The notes beneath the pieces are model-generated. The model was not told where the DNA came from, did not search any database, and worked only from the letters and a program-made list of their open reading frames with translations. Source: Thamnaconus septentrionalis (taxonomy: Eukaryota > Chordata > Actinopteri > Tetraodontiformes > Monacanthidae). From it: 64,000 nt of DNA. The stretch spans positions 27,380,944 through 27,444,943 of the forward strand of contig CM020502.1 in NCBI GenBank assembly GCA_009823395.1, written 5' to 3'. Position 1 is the first letter of the stretch. Each line of letters opens with the position of its first letter. Shown here one piece after another: positions 1 to 11,182 of the stretch. Position numbers and translations under genes: made by a program.

Positions 1-1749
1 CAAGGCTCCCATCTGGATCCCGGACCTGAGGGCCACCATGTGCATGATCTGCACCTGCGAGTTCACCCTCACCTGGCGGAGGCACCACTGCCGCGCCTGC
101 GGAAAGGTCTCGGTGGCCGCCTGCACCGTGAAGGCAGCAGCGTCTTATTAAAGCCACCTGCCCATCGTCACAGTCACCTCACTCTGTGTGTGTGTGTGTG
201 TGTGTGTGACAGGTGGTGTGTCAGGCGTGCTCCGCTAACAAGTACTACCTGGAGTACCTGAAGAACCAACCGGCTCGAGTGTGTGACCACTGCTTCGCCA
301 AGCTGCAGGAGAACAGTACGTATGGCTGCACAAAGCCTGGTTGGCTTTGCATTAGCATCGCATCCTGACATATTGCCACGTGAATTATTCATGTTCTGTA
401 ATTCAATGATTTCCCACAGGCGACCGTTGTGCCTCCACGTCGATTTCCCCGATAAAATCTGGGGCGTTCTCCTTCACCAGGAAACAGAAAAAGATTCCTG
501 CTGCACTAAAAGAGGTAAAAAAAAAAAAAAAAAAAAAAAAATCAACCCTCTGACTATCAGTCTAGAGCTGCATTTCCATGACCCCTTGAATTTCACAATA
601 ACCTAAATATTGCAATAAAAAACTGGTAATGAAAGCACCTAGACTTCGAAAAAACCTCCCAAATATGGCTAAAAGGTTTTGATGCTCTCATGAGGTGGTT
701 TTTCAGACGTATCCATAAAGAGTTATATCGAAAAGTGTCATGGAAACACTTTTTTTGCATTTACATGTCACGTGACCATTCAACTTTAAGTGAAAATGTT
801 CCAAAACGCAAAATGTTTTGTACCTCCGTCCCCCTCACAGTGGGGTCTTGCAGGACGACATTTGACCAGAATTACGGCTTATGCGCTTCACACCATTCGA
901 CGGAAACACCTGCAAATCACAATTGTACTTTTTGAATTGTAAATTTTGAAAATGTCGCTTTTATTTTGTGAAAAACTGGCATGGAAACGCAGCTTCTCTC
1001 TCTTCTGCGAGGAGAGAATATTTAGCTTCACTCTCCCCCCGCTGCCTGTCGCAGGTCTCTGCCAACACTGAGAACTCCTCCATGAGCGGCTACCTGAACA
1101 GGTCCAAAGGCAACAAGAAGCAGTGGAAGAGGCTCTGGTTCGTCATCAAGAATAAAGTTCTCTACACCTACGCGGCCAGTGAGGTACCCACCGTGCACCA
1201 CAAGTGTCTTTTCTTTCTGTTCTTTTTTAAAATTTAATTTACCAAAGCCTTTAGCGCCTCCACCTGACGGTTGTGCCCTCCTGCAGGACGTGGCGGCGCT
1301 AGAGAGTCAGCCGCTGCTGGGCTTCTTCCTGCGGGAGGAGAAGAACGGGCCGGCCCAGAGGCTGCAGTTCAAGCTGTACCACAAAAACAACCTGTACTAT
1401 ATGTTCAGAGCGGACGACATCCCCACCGCACAGAGGTATTGTAGCGCTAATGGGGCCCTTTAAGTGCTGAAACACTGATACAAATATAGGTTGATTTTAT
1501 GAACTTGATGTCCATCACACTCACTGCTAAATCTGCAAATTTAAGAAATTTACAGAAACCTGAAAATCCAATAATTATGGCCCTACATATAAAAATCAAA
1601 TTTTATGGCCACTTTAGTTTTTTGTGTTGAGTGAATTGTGACATTTGTCTAGTTGGTGACTTGTTCTGTGGTGTCATTTCCTCTGCAGGTGGATCGAGGC
1701 CTTCCAGGAAGCCATGATTCTGGAGTCAGACTTGGACTTCCCACAGTGA
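1..1749 (+). CDS. fgd6: FYVE, RhoGEF and PH domain-containing protein 6, C-terminal part (partial at 5' end)
   Basis: FGD6 is a Cdc42-type guanine nucleotide exchange factor; this window holds only its C-terminal lipid-binding part. Coding exons by GT-AG splicing: 1-106, 213-315, 420-514, 1055-1183, 1287-1435, 1689-1749 (stop TGA 1747-1749); phases agree throughout. The first two exons encode a FYVE zinc finger with the WxxD motif (IWIPDL), the RRHHCRAC core and the RVCDHC end, so PI3P/endosome binding is expected. The third encodes a basic linker ([14 protein letters not shown]), and the last three a PH domain starting [12 protein letters not shown] and ending at a tail [11 protein letters not shown]6 rather than other FGDs is chosen from the linker and PH wording ([24 protein letters not shown]), recalled as close to human FGD6, and from ndufa12 downstream. 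The RhoGEF domain lies upstream of the window. Two oddities: the 106-bp FYVE intron ends in a (TG)n run, and the third exon's donor is followed by about 25 A residues. Confidence 0.93.
566..994. mobile_element. Short terminal-inverted-repeat element (recurrent family), in an fgd6 intron
   Basis: The left end reads AGCTGCATTTCCATGAC and the right end reads CATGGAAACGCAGCT, so the termini are inverted repeats. Internal landmarks (CTCATGAGGTGGTTTTTCAG, GTCATGGAAACACTTTT, CACCTGCAAATCACAATTG) recur at 23775, 29906, 38503, 42822, 52730, 57495 and 60968. About 430 bp; no intact protein. It is a non-autonomous DNA-transposon relic; I cannot fix the superfamily because no clean target-site duplication is visible. 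Confidence 0.75.
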
Positions 1750-3245
1750 AGTTGTGTAGCGGCCCTGGAGCCAGTTGGACGACAACAGTGAAACCATGGC
1801 TGACTGCTAAACAGGGACTGTTGTTTAGAGCCTGGCAGAGCGCCACCTACTGCATTTGGACGAACCTTGAAGAACCGGATTTTGTTTCTCCATGTGTTTT
1901 TTTTTTTATCTACCAGTGACGGAAACTGACACTCACCATCGCCACGTGAGGTCACAGTTTATCATTGCAGCAGTGGGTCAAAGTTCAAGTCCAGAGATGC
2001 GTGTGTGGAAGTAAGCAGCGGCACGTTCCAGAAACCCTCTGAAGTCTGGAAGTTGTGATTTCCCTTCAGAGCTGCAGGTTGAAGGGAGCAGAATTCAAAT
2101 GAAATGAAATCAGCAGAAATTTCTGCCATCATTCAAACTTGTGGTTCAAGTCTACAAAGTCATTTTGTCAAGAACTTGAAAGTATACATTTCCTTTGACT
2201 TTTTAGAGCATTGAAAAAAAGTTTTTTTTTTTTTTTTTTTAATCTAATCCACGGGTGCAAATCATGACTAATTCATAACACGTCAAGTTATTGCTGTGAA
2301 AATCCGGCTTTTATGGCAAAACAGGAAGTTGATCTCTCTGGTTAAGAGATTTTATTTTGTATTTTCAACAGAAAAATCTATGGAATCATCCTGGTGACAA
2401 CTGGAAAATCACGTGACAATTGTAGCTATCCGTCTTCATACAGCTTAATGTGTGTGTGCCTGTCTAGCCCCTGGTAGAAATGGTTGATGGGTAAAACTGT
2501 CTTATGACCTTTGATGTTTTTATGAAAGAGCCTAGAGGTTATTTATAAACTAAGAAGCATCACAGGCTGCCACTTATTGTGGGAGTCGCATTATTTGTTT
2601 TCCACTGAAATCATTGTTTCTTTTGTTTCTTATTAAAATTTGAAAGAGAGCCGCTCACAAAAAGGCAACTTTTGACTGAGCAATCACTGTAGAGAGGATT
2701 TAGTAACTATATTTCTAAGGAAATGCTCAACAGGATGGAACATTTTGAATTGTGATGCTTTTTTTTGTTTGCAAAGTAATTGTGCCTTGTTTATTTCTAG
2801 TGAGGAAACTTCAAGGACCAGTGTGTAACATTTAATGGGGTTGACATTATAAGGAAAAAAAGGGTTGACTTAAAAAGATCCATTAAATCTTCCACACTGG
2901 GCCTCGAAGTAATACTTGTTTTTCTAGCAGGTCAATCCTGCGTGTGTTGCACTACCGTTGTTAGAACTCATTTCCTACTTTTTTTTAGAGAAAGATGTAC
3001 ACAGTACTATCATCTTATTTCTCTGGCTACTGTTTTCATAACATTTTTATAGAGTGAAGTGAATTTTAAATGTGCAGCCACCAGGAATTTAAAAAAGATG
3101 CTGGTCAGAAGCAACTCGGTTTGCTTTTTCCATAACTGTATATCTATGTTGACCATTTTAAGCGTCCTCTCAGTCAGAGTTTGATACTTCTGTAAGCAAC
3201 GACTTTTAAACTGTCAGGCAACAGTTTTTAATAAACCCTTAAATG
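1750..3245 (+). other. fgd6: fgd6 3'UTR with poly(A) signal
   Basis: Non-coding, AT-rich sequence after the fgd6 stop. A canonical AATAAA at 3230-3235 near its end is the likely cleavage signal. A T-run sits at about 2221-2241. No other gene is supported between here and ndufa12; 3250-3840 holds only short unsupported frames. Confidence 0.7.
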
Positions 3246-3841
3246 AATGTGTTGTCTTTTTTCAATTTCCTGTATGGTGACTTCAAAAGAAGCGAAGGAT
3301 GCACAAATTTTTGTCTCTACTTCATCACAAAGTACAGAGAGAAGCGTGTGGGACATAGAGTGTTTCGTGGGGGTGTCAAAGAAATATTTGCACAGATACA
3401 AGAGATAAAGGTTTGCTTTAAGCTTCCCATCATGCTTCACCGATTGGTGATACATCCCCAGCCCCTTGAGGGGAGCAGAAGCATTTACAGGTCATTCAGA
3501 GGCTGTCCTTCCAAGCACAAGTTCAAGTCTGTCTGAAAACAGACGCTGCTGCTAAGTTAGCATTTTTGCGCGTTGTTCACTCATTTTGCTCTTTAACATA
3601 AATATTACAATACAATATATATAGCTCATTAACTGTATATATACATTCATAATGTGCTATGAAGTATTTAGTACTTCTTACACTGCACATTAACTGTTTA
3701 AAGATTCGAGATAAACACTACTTTTAAAACATTACCACGGTTTAATATTATGCGGAACTATCAGTCCCCTGTTCGTGGCCGGTGTGGTTTCACGGACCCT
3801 ATTTTACTGCAGAACGGTCCGTCACGGTTATTCTTCCGTCT

Positions 3842-3854
3842 CAAGATGGCGGAG
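3842..3854 (+). promoter_or_regulatory. ndufa12: YY1-type element overlapping the ndufa12 start codon
   Basis: The sequence CAAGATGGCGGAG matches the AAnATGGCGG YY1 consensus that often overlaps the initiator ATG of housekeeping and mitochondrial genes. A TTCCG half-site (ETS type on the minus strand) lies just upstream at about 3833-3840. Motif match only; function is inferred. Confidence 0.5.
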
Positions 3855-5112
3855 TACGCCAACCTCGTCCGAAGGGCTTTGGGACAGTTGGGAGGTCACG
3901 GTGGAGTCCGAGGTTTTCTCCTTCAGCTATTCAGGTCGGTGGAAGATATTAGGATGTGAAGTCTTCGGTCAAGTATCTTTAATTGCTATGAACGTTTCGT
4001 CTTGTCGCGAAAGCTGCTCTTCCAAAGACGAGTTAGCATGTAGCCTGCCCAGCTAACGAAGGGGGTCCAACATAGACAGACGTCGAAACTGCTAAAAAAA
4101 AAAAATGTTTTAATTTAGCGACAGCACTGCTGTACCTCAACTGTCTTAATATTCCGCAGAATAGACAATAATCTGTACATTATTGTATAGTCTTGACAAT
4201 CTAATATGTTGTAACGATAATGTGTAAATGCATGACTTCAAAGGAAAAAACGACAGGTGATAGCGATGTTTCATATATTTTAATGTGCTAGTGCCTGAAC
4301 GCATTTACTGTTTATGTGTGGCAGATGTGAATTTAATATATTTCATAAATATTTTCTGCAGGATTGTCACGTTTGTTTGTCATTTAAGAGAAACTCGAAT
4401 CTGTAGTACCAGGACCTCCAATATCTCTTGACTACATCAATTTGTGGGGAATTTAAGACATTTCTGTCAAGTAAATCTCACCATAAATTTATTTCATGTA
4501 TTTTCATGTTGGAGGAAAAAAAAAAGTTTGACTGACTCAATATCCTTTGTGTGATTTCTTTATTTTTCTTTTTTAGAGTAAACGATGTGAAGACGGGAGC
4601 CCTGATCGGCGTTGACAAATATGGAAATAAATACTATGAGGACACAAAGCATTACTTCTTTGGTGAATAAGACAGGACCGATTTGCATTTTAAACCATTG
4701 TGAGAGTGCTCTCAGGATTTTTAAAAAACAAAAAAAAAACAACCTCTCACTTGTGTATCTTCAGGACGTCACCGCTGGGTGATCTACACCACAGAGATGA
4801 ACGGCAAAAAAACCCTGTGGGAGGTGGACGGCAGCATGGTCCCAGCTGAATGGTACAGTCTGCGACACTCTGGGAGTTATGACTAAAATGACCACATGGG
4901 TTTTTGAACCCTCTGTATTTTGGCTCCTCAGGCACCGTTGGCTGCACTGCATGACAGACGATCCCCCCACCACACACCCGCCAGAGCCCAAGAAGTTCCT
5001 GGCCGAGATCCACCAGATCAACGTGAGTGCCACACCGCAGCAGTACGTGCCCTACTCAACCACACGCAAGAAGATCCACGAGTGGGTTCCACCCAAAGCC
5101 GGAGCTCCGTGA
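3846..5112 (+). CDS. ndufa12: NADH:ubiquinone oxidoreductase subunit A12 (mitochondrial complex I accessory subunit)
   Basis: Complete. Coding exons 3846-3934, 4577-4662, 4765-4852 and 4932-5112 give 444 nt, i.e. 147 residues, close to the ~145 of mammalian NDUFA12. The protein begins [20 protein letters not shown] and carries the family core [17 protein letters not shown] stretch (here [17 protein letters not shown]), then [15 protein letters not shown], and the conserved tail [21 protein letters not shown]12 is a matrix-side accessory subunit of complex I near the N/Q module junction, needed for assembly. The start is set by the ATG inside a strong AAGATGG context with a promoter-like region upstream. 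All splice sites are GT-AG and phases match. It lies about 600 bp after the fgd6 poly(A) signal on the same strand; in human, from memory, NR2C1 lies between the two, so it is absent here. Confidence 0.96.
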
Positions 5113-5156
5113 GCTCGCCCTGCATATTTGTAAATTATGGTCTCCCGCTTCCTGTC

Positions 5157-5162
5157 AATAAA
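5157..5162 (+). terminator. ndufa12: ndufa12 poly(A) signal
   Basis: Canonical AATAAA 45 bp after the stop codon. This hexamer is also the left boundary of the tandem duplication: the same CAATAAAATCTCTATTC string recurs at the copy junction, 9374-9390. Confidence 0.8.
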
Positions 5163-5718
5163 ATCTCTATTCAGACATATATGACGGAGGTCCTGTCCTT
5201 TGGAATTTAACGTTTTATTTATCCATCCTTTCCTTTTTGATTGGAACATTTATTCTGATGTCCATATGTTGCATCTTGGATCACGGTGACAAGAAATAAA
5301 AATCAAGAACCTGTTGAAATTCAATAGATTTATTGGTGAATAGGCCAAAGAGGCCACACCTGAGGGAAAAAAAACTACAGTTTGCAAATGTAAGTCCTAC
5401 ATACTCACAAATATGTATACCATGTTTTTGCAGTAGACTGATAATACATTCTGCAAATAGTCAATGTCAGTTGATGAAATAAGGCACACTTTTTGCCTCT
5501 GTAAATGTACAAAATCACCTAATATAAACTAACATTTATAAATGAAGTCATCAAACTCACGGAATCAAAAAACAAAGGAAGCAGGAGTCTTAAGGGAAGA
5601 CGTGCTGATGATTTACACCATGCGTTTTCTTTATGAGTAAATAAAAAGCTCCCAGAATAGCCAATAAGCAGCAAAGGATTAATTTGTCGTGGTTAACCTT
5701 GTAACTTGCACAGACAAT

Positions 5719-8075
5719 TCACATCTTGGCTCTGGGCATCCCACTAGAGTAGAGGTGAGCCTGCAGGAAGGCCAAGATCTTCCTCCAGGCATCTTCTTGA
5801 GCCTCGGAGTGAGGTTTGGTCGTTCCTCCCCAAACTAATTTCACTGGAAAACACACATTAATCTTCCCATCAGCATAACAGCCAAAAACATGACACCTGC
5901 ATATAGAAATAAAGGCTGGAAATTCCACGGATTCCTCAAAAAGGAAAAATGAAGTAAAATATAAAGCAGCTGTATGTTGATATTACATTGTGCTTCATCA
6001 TCGTGAGACCTACCATTCTTTTTGAAATTGGTCACCCTGAAGTGGGGCGAGTAGGGCGGCTCGATCAGGTGACCAGCTTCATGGTAATCCAAGACAGTCA
6101 GCAGGTGCTCCTTACCTGCCGCCTTCATCCTTTGAGAGATCTGAGGGTCAAAGGTCATAAACAAATAAATACCATTTAATTAATTCATGACAATTTGTTC
6201 ACATCTGGCTGTCAGCCATGTGTGTCTCGACTTACGTCTTCAGAACACTCGACTGCTGGCCAGTTCTGATCGTCTGTGCCGTTGATCAACAACAACGGAC
6301 AATTTATCTTTCCCACCTGGGAAAGTAGAAAAAACAAATTAAAGAAATTCAAGGCACATCAGGTGGAAAATGCTTCTGCTGACCAGAAGCAGTCAGCCCT
6401 CCCACCATCTGACTAGCAACAGTCAATAACATGCCATTGACAATCTGAATCTGACAACAAATCTCGTAGTTTGCATCCTTTGTGTTGTGTTGTTTGCCGT
6501 TACTGACATCCACTTTGTCAGAGTTGCGCATCACAGCTAAGCCCAACCCTTTCCAGATCTGATGGCCGCTCTCGTCAAAGATTATCTTGTCCGCTTGCCT
6601 GCCGGAAGAAGGGAGCACAGGCAGTGTAGTGGATCTGCAGACATTCCCGCCAGTTCTTCCATGTGAATGCGGATGCGTAGCCACATGACAGAAAACAACA
6701 CCTACGTTTCAAAGAGTTTCGAGACTTCACTGATCCTTTCCCCCTCCGGCCTCAGGTGACTCCCGCTGATTCCGACACCACAAACGGGCTGAAATGCAAC
6801 ACAGTGACACACGCTGACACACCATCTATCACAACCAAGTTATAGTCGCCCAGCCTGCCCCGTTACCTTGACGACAGAGCTCTCTGCAGCCAGGCAGAGG
6901 GTTATGATGCAGCCGAGGGAGAGACCAAACAGTGCCACCTTGTCGCGCACCACCAGAGGATGCTCCTGCAGTAAACTGAACGCCGTCTGTGTCGGAGCAG
7001 AAGAACAAAACTGAAAAATCAGATGTTTTCAGCCAGGAGATGGCACACAAAAGCCGTGACCTGCGTTCAAGCGGTTTGATTCTACACGACTCAGCAACGT
7101 GTAATCATTTCATCATACATGACATTGGAGGAAGTGTGAATCCTGAGATACCATCCAGCACGGACCTCGAAGTAATGGAACTCCTCGCTGACCGACGCTA
7201 TTTCCTCGGCAGAGAGATACTCCAGCGCCAAGCTGACGTAACCGTGGGAGGCCAGCATGGCGGAGCGATACTCCACCAGCCCTCCGCCACCCCCCCACAT
7301 GTCCAGCACACCCGGGAAGGGTCCTGGGCCTGGAGACAAGAGCACAGGGGGCAGGAGGGAGACCTTTAAAACCAGCAAACACATGAAGAGCAAGAAACAG
7401 CCAAGCTGAAAGGAAGAGCTCACCCGGTGGAATGAATAAGGTCCCTCGCACGCCCCTCTCCCGGACGCTGACCCTCTTCACGCCCGGGGCCACGTACCAC
7501 CGCTCGATGACACTGGAGCCCAGGGGCAGAGCTTCCTGAAGCCCTCAGCTTGGTGCCCGGCGACACCGAGATGCTGATCAGCAGCGGGCTGCACACGTTG
7601 GTCCTCCTCAGCCTGCCGTGTCAAAGAATGCAGCACACATTGTGTTCTCCACTGTGTCAGGTCTGAGCGTCACTAAAGTTACACAGTCGCAGGTCACCTG
7701 AGCTGTTGGCGACCATCTGGTACGGGACGCATGCTCCATAATAAACCCATGGCTTCTTTTCCTGTGTACGTGCCCCCGAAACTAATGTCATCTGCCACTG
7801 CAAAAAGGAGTAAAGTGTCAATACAAAGGATAATTCTACAAAAATATTTCAAGATGGATAGCACAAAGGAGGAAGAGAAGCCCACCAGACACGACTCCCC
7901 TGTGGTCGCTGACGTAGTGTCCGAAAGCCTCCCAGTAGTCGTTGTCCTCGGACAGGTGGAGCGAGTGAAGCGTCACGGGGAGTGCGGGAGGGAGGTTCTC
8001 CACCAGCACCGTCAGCTTCTCGTCCACCAGACCCCGACAGGGGCTGACGGAGAGGACGGGTGCGAGCCGGGACAT
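5719..8075 (-). pseudogene. ACOT/BAAT-family acyl-CoA thioesterase-like gene, copy 1, frameshifted
   Basis: Ten exons align with the intact downstream copy: 8075-7886, 7797-7698, 7612-7424, 7329-7166, 6986-6867, 6788-6706, 6598-6508, 6316-6236, 6140-6014, 5843-5719. Splice sites are preserved. Exon 3 is 189 nt instead of 191: one G is missing from a G-run near 7524, and one T is missing near 7564 (plus-strand bases). The net -2 shift means exons 4 and 5 are read out of frame, with a stop expected in exon 6. This would remove the GLSLG nucleophile, the Asp and the His. Elsewhere the copy looks healthy, and it keeps the family Trp in DDQNWPA that the other copy has lost. Either a very young pseudogene or two nearby assembly/sequencing errors would give this picture. 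ACOT/BAAT proteins hydrolyse acyl-CoA or transfer acyl groups to glycine/taurine in peroxisome or cytosol. Confidence 0.8.
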
Positions 8076-8579
8076 GGCGGACGGTCTTCCTGTGGAAGAA
8101 TGAGGGTGAGGGTAAAATTAACCTTGAACCTTGAACTTAAGGGAGGAAAATGTCTGGTAAAAAAAAACTGTAAAAAGAGACAAAGAAAGTGGCCAATAAT
8201 CTTTATCTGACAAGGGGAATTTGCACAAGTGTCTGTTTAAGGGTCTGTCTGTTAATTTGTTGTAATTTGATGTAAATGCATCCTGTCATGTTGCTACATG
8301 ACTGCAATAAAAATGGACTGCAGTCTCAAAGTGCAACTATGAAAATAAGATGAATGAAAATAGATGTAAACGTCTAGTCCTTTATCCAGATTATTATAAA
8401 GAAAAGTAAAGAAAAAAAAGTGCATAATTCTTTATCAGGTCAAACAGTCCTGTGAAGCAGAGCACTTAGCATAGCACTCAACCCATCAAACCTCTCATCA
8501 AAGTTCCCTGTTCAGAAATCAGCGGCACTGATTTATTCGATGTATAATTAACTGAACAGACGCGTACGCAAAATCAAAC

Positions 8580-8622
8580 GTTCTCATTGGTTCACGCCAA
8601 GAAAGTGGGCGGGGCGGAGTAG
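8580..8622 (-). promoter_or_regulatory. Candidate promoter of ACOT/BAAT copy 1 (GC box and CCAAT box)
   Basis: On the minus strand the segment carries CCGCCCCGCCCAC (GC box) followed by GAACCAATGAGAACG (CCAAT box), about 500 bp upstream of the start codon. A splice acceptor just before the ATG (CTTCCACAG, then GAAGACC) implies a 5'UTR intron, so this distance is plausible. The same block exists in copy 2. Confidence 0.45.
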
Positions 8623-8838
8623 AAAACAGGAACTTCCACGCTCTGTCGACTTTCACTGGAACTAGCCAGTTTTCGTCTGAGGTCAGAACATGCCATACCG
8701 ATAGTATTGACTTAGGTTTCATGAAGTCGCGGCACTCTGGTAGTTTTATAAAATGGTTCTAGAATATCTGCTGAATCCAAATTTCCGGATACTTTTTAAA
8801 TTCGCTCATCTTGTTTTGAGTTCAGTTGATTAAAAGTG

Positions 8839-8977
8839 GGCCCTGCGAAGAATTGGCGACTTGTCCAGGGTGTCACCCTGCCTTCGCCCTAAGGCAGCTG
8901 GGATAGGCTGCAGCAGACCCCCGTGACCCTGAATAGGAATAAGCGGGTATAGAAGATGAATGAATGAATGAATGAAT
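8839..8977 (+). mobile_element. 5'-truncated SINE/LINE-tail insertion in copy 1
   Basis: 139 bp flanked by an 11-bp target-site duplication GATTAAAAGTG (8828-8838 and 8978-8988). Copy 2 has the empty site near 15615. The insert contains TGGGATAGGCTGCAGCAGAC, CGTGACCCTGAATAGGAATA and a terminal (GAAT)n/(ATGA)n tail, the 3' half of the same family inserted full length, in the opposite direction, at 11974-12328. Confidence 0.88.
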
Positions 8978-9404
8978 GATTAAAAGTGCCTCAAGTGTTG
9001 GCGACAACCATCCCGTTGTACTTATATATATATATATTACTCGCGATAACACTTTCAACGAATAAAGGCATTTTTAAAAGCGTCTTTTAAAGAGCGATTT
9101 AGCTTCGAAAAAAAACACAACAACAACAACAACAATCGAAATCGGAATGTTCAACATAACGCCGCACAGCCTGCATAGGCGTAGTTTCCATGCGGGGGCA
9201 CCGAGTTACAAAAGCACGGAGCACCATTCCAACATAAGAATTTTATTTATTTATTTATTTTAATGAAATGGTTCACTCACGGAGGTCAATACACGTCCCT
9301 GAGAGTCGATGGCGTGGACTAACAGAGGTCCGGACCAGAGCACATGAGCTCCGTGGTGGACTCTGCTCTCGGCCAATAAAATCTCTATTCATTTATGACG
9401 GAGG

Positions 9405-11137
9405 CAGTGACGACAGCCTCCACAGCCGTGGTCATGCATACACTACTAACATGTTCGACTCGGCGCTGGCAGAAAACAACGGCAGAGCCGTTTTGGCGGC
9501 TATACGAAACAAATGTTGCTGTGATTTTAAGAATGAAAAACTTTACAAACGGCGCCCCGTATTATGGAGGCAGGCGCAGCTTCATGAGCCACTGGTTGTA
9601 GGGGCTACAGGTCGTAAATCGAAGGACAGCAAGTTCTGCTGCGCAAGTCCCGCACAAAACTAAGTGACACTATCCACTCAAGGTATTCGTAAAATATAAT
9701 ATCTCCAAACGGGTTTGTTATTTTTGGGTACTTAAAACCACCAATCTATGTCCAAGAGGCAGTTTCCCCCCGAAAAGATAGTTGTTTATTCGTTATTTGA
9801 CACTAAAAACAGAGTTCAACATCGTCGAGCTTTTATTGTGGTACTTCCGGTTGCCGGCAGCTTCAATTTGCATATTAGCTAAATGTTTAGTTTCACCCGA
9901 AACATTTAGGTGTAACATTTATATTTTGATTTAACATTTATATTTAGACTTAACGTTTCGATTTAGATTTAACATTTAGATTTAGCATTTATATTTAGAT
10001 TTAACATTTAGATTTAACATTTAGATTTAAAGAGTTAAATGCCCTAAAAAAGTGACTTTCAAAAATGCACACAACTTTTTAAAAACACGATTTGAAGCTA
10101 AATGTGACAAAATGTTGCTGTTATTTTAAGCATGGCAAACTTTACAAACGGCGCCCCATAAGGCATTGACTCAAAAGTCAGATTTACAAACATACAGTAT
10201 GATGCTAAGGCACTGACACTCATGTAAGATTTACATACATACAGTATGATGCTAATAGAACAGCTTCAATTCTGGATGTTATCCCATTTTTTTATGAAAT
10301 TGAAAAACATTTTAAACACACCACTGCATAATGCAGGATAGTATATCTTACCTTTACTTGTAAATGAAATCCATACATTCAAATCCAGACATTGTCACCG
10401 GGAAAGCAGTAAAGGCGATTTTTATTTATTTTATTTTTTTTATAGCACAGCCACAAAGCCAATCTTTTCGAGAATACCAGTCCGTTTGAAAAGAACGAGT
10501 TATATACTTTCCAGGCACCCCCGTCGTTTGAAGCAAACCTCGCAGATCTGGCGTTGGTTTCCCACTAGTCCAGTTTTGAGAAATTTCTTATTTTAGAAAT
10601 CAAATCCTCCATTTTCAGGGCGAAAAATGATTGCAGTTTGCACAGCAGTTTTTTGTTGTTGTTGTTGTTGTGGTGGTGGTGGTGTTGTTTTTTTTCTTTT
10701 GCAAGAGTTTACCAGTCCAGGTGACGAACTCTAGGTCCACTATCGCCCCCTTCTTTGAGGCAGCGGCACTGACTGCCTCAAGGCATGCCTTTTACTTGTG
10801 GCTGCGGCAACAAGCACGCGCCATTGGCACGCGCTCAATACAGTTTGTGGGGGATTGCGCAATCAGCGGGGAGGCTCTACCTGTCTCTGCCTCATTTCTC
10901 GTCTCTCCGTTGTTATTTGAACAGGAAATACAGACTTTCAGCGATTTTGACTATGAAAACTATCAAAATATATAGGAACCACAGCAAAATTGCATTGAAA
11001 GCATAGACCAGAGGAAAAATATTAATACTTCTTTTATTTTCATCGTGACAGCTGAGGCACAGAGTTTTGTGCCTTTCACCCCCCTGGTGGCAAGGTGAGG
11101 CACTGCATCCCCTGCCTCCCCTGACTGCACGTCCCTG
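9405..11137. mobile_element. hAT-superfamily DNA transposon relic, non-autonomous
   Basis: 1,733 bp flanked by a perfect 8-bp duplication GACGGAGG (9397-9404 and 11138-11145), the length hAT transposases make. The empty site is in copy 1 (TATGACGGAGGTCCTG, about 5180). Ends are CAGTGACG and, read from the other strand, CAGGGACG, fitting hAT termini (CAGNG...). No transposase frame survives. Inside are a T-rich low-complexity run (10650-10700) and a block of short tandem repeats (9903-10028). A CGGCGCCCC-containing phrase occurs twice (9550, 10149), suggesting internal duplication. Confidence 0.85.
9903..10028. repeat. Degenerate ~12-bp tandem repeats inside the hAT relic
   Basis: Around nine to ten imperfect copies of a TTTAGATTTAACA-like unit (variants TTTATATTTAG, TTTCGATTTAG). 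They lie within the transposon, so they moved with it. Subterminal repeats of this kind are common in hAT elements as transposase-binding sites; that role is inference here. Confidence 0.7.
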
Positions 11138-11182
11138 GACGGAGGTACTGTCCTTTGGAATTTACCGTTTTTATTAATCCAT

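Larger units (their letters stand above)
5157..9373. repeat. Tandem duplication, copy 1 (ACOT/BAAT-like unit)
   Basis: Starts in the ndufa12 3'UTR and ends at ...CTGCTCTCGGC, abutting the start of copy 2 at 9374. It matches 9374-15998 almost base for base, differing by roughly 2-3% by eye. Removing a 139-bp SINE insertion and its 11-bp target duplication leaves about 4,067 bp; removing three insertions and their target duplications from copy 2 leaves about 4,059 bp. The near-equal lengths support one head-to-tail duplication of a single ~4.06-kb unit. Confidence 0.9.

Noticed and set aside
7731..8210. 159-codon plus-strand frame, also present at 14515-14994
   Set aside because: Antisense to exons 1-2 of the ACOT/BAAT copies. 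Its conservation in both copies comes from the recent duplication and is not evidence of selection.
8519..8722. 67-codon minus-strand frame conserved at 15304-15507
   Set aside because: Lies in the promoter/5'UTR of the ACOT/BAAT copies; similarity is explained by the duplication and no family is recognised.
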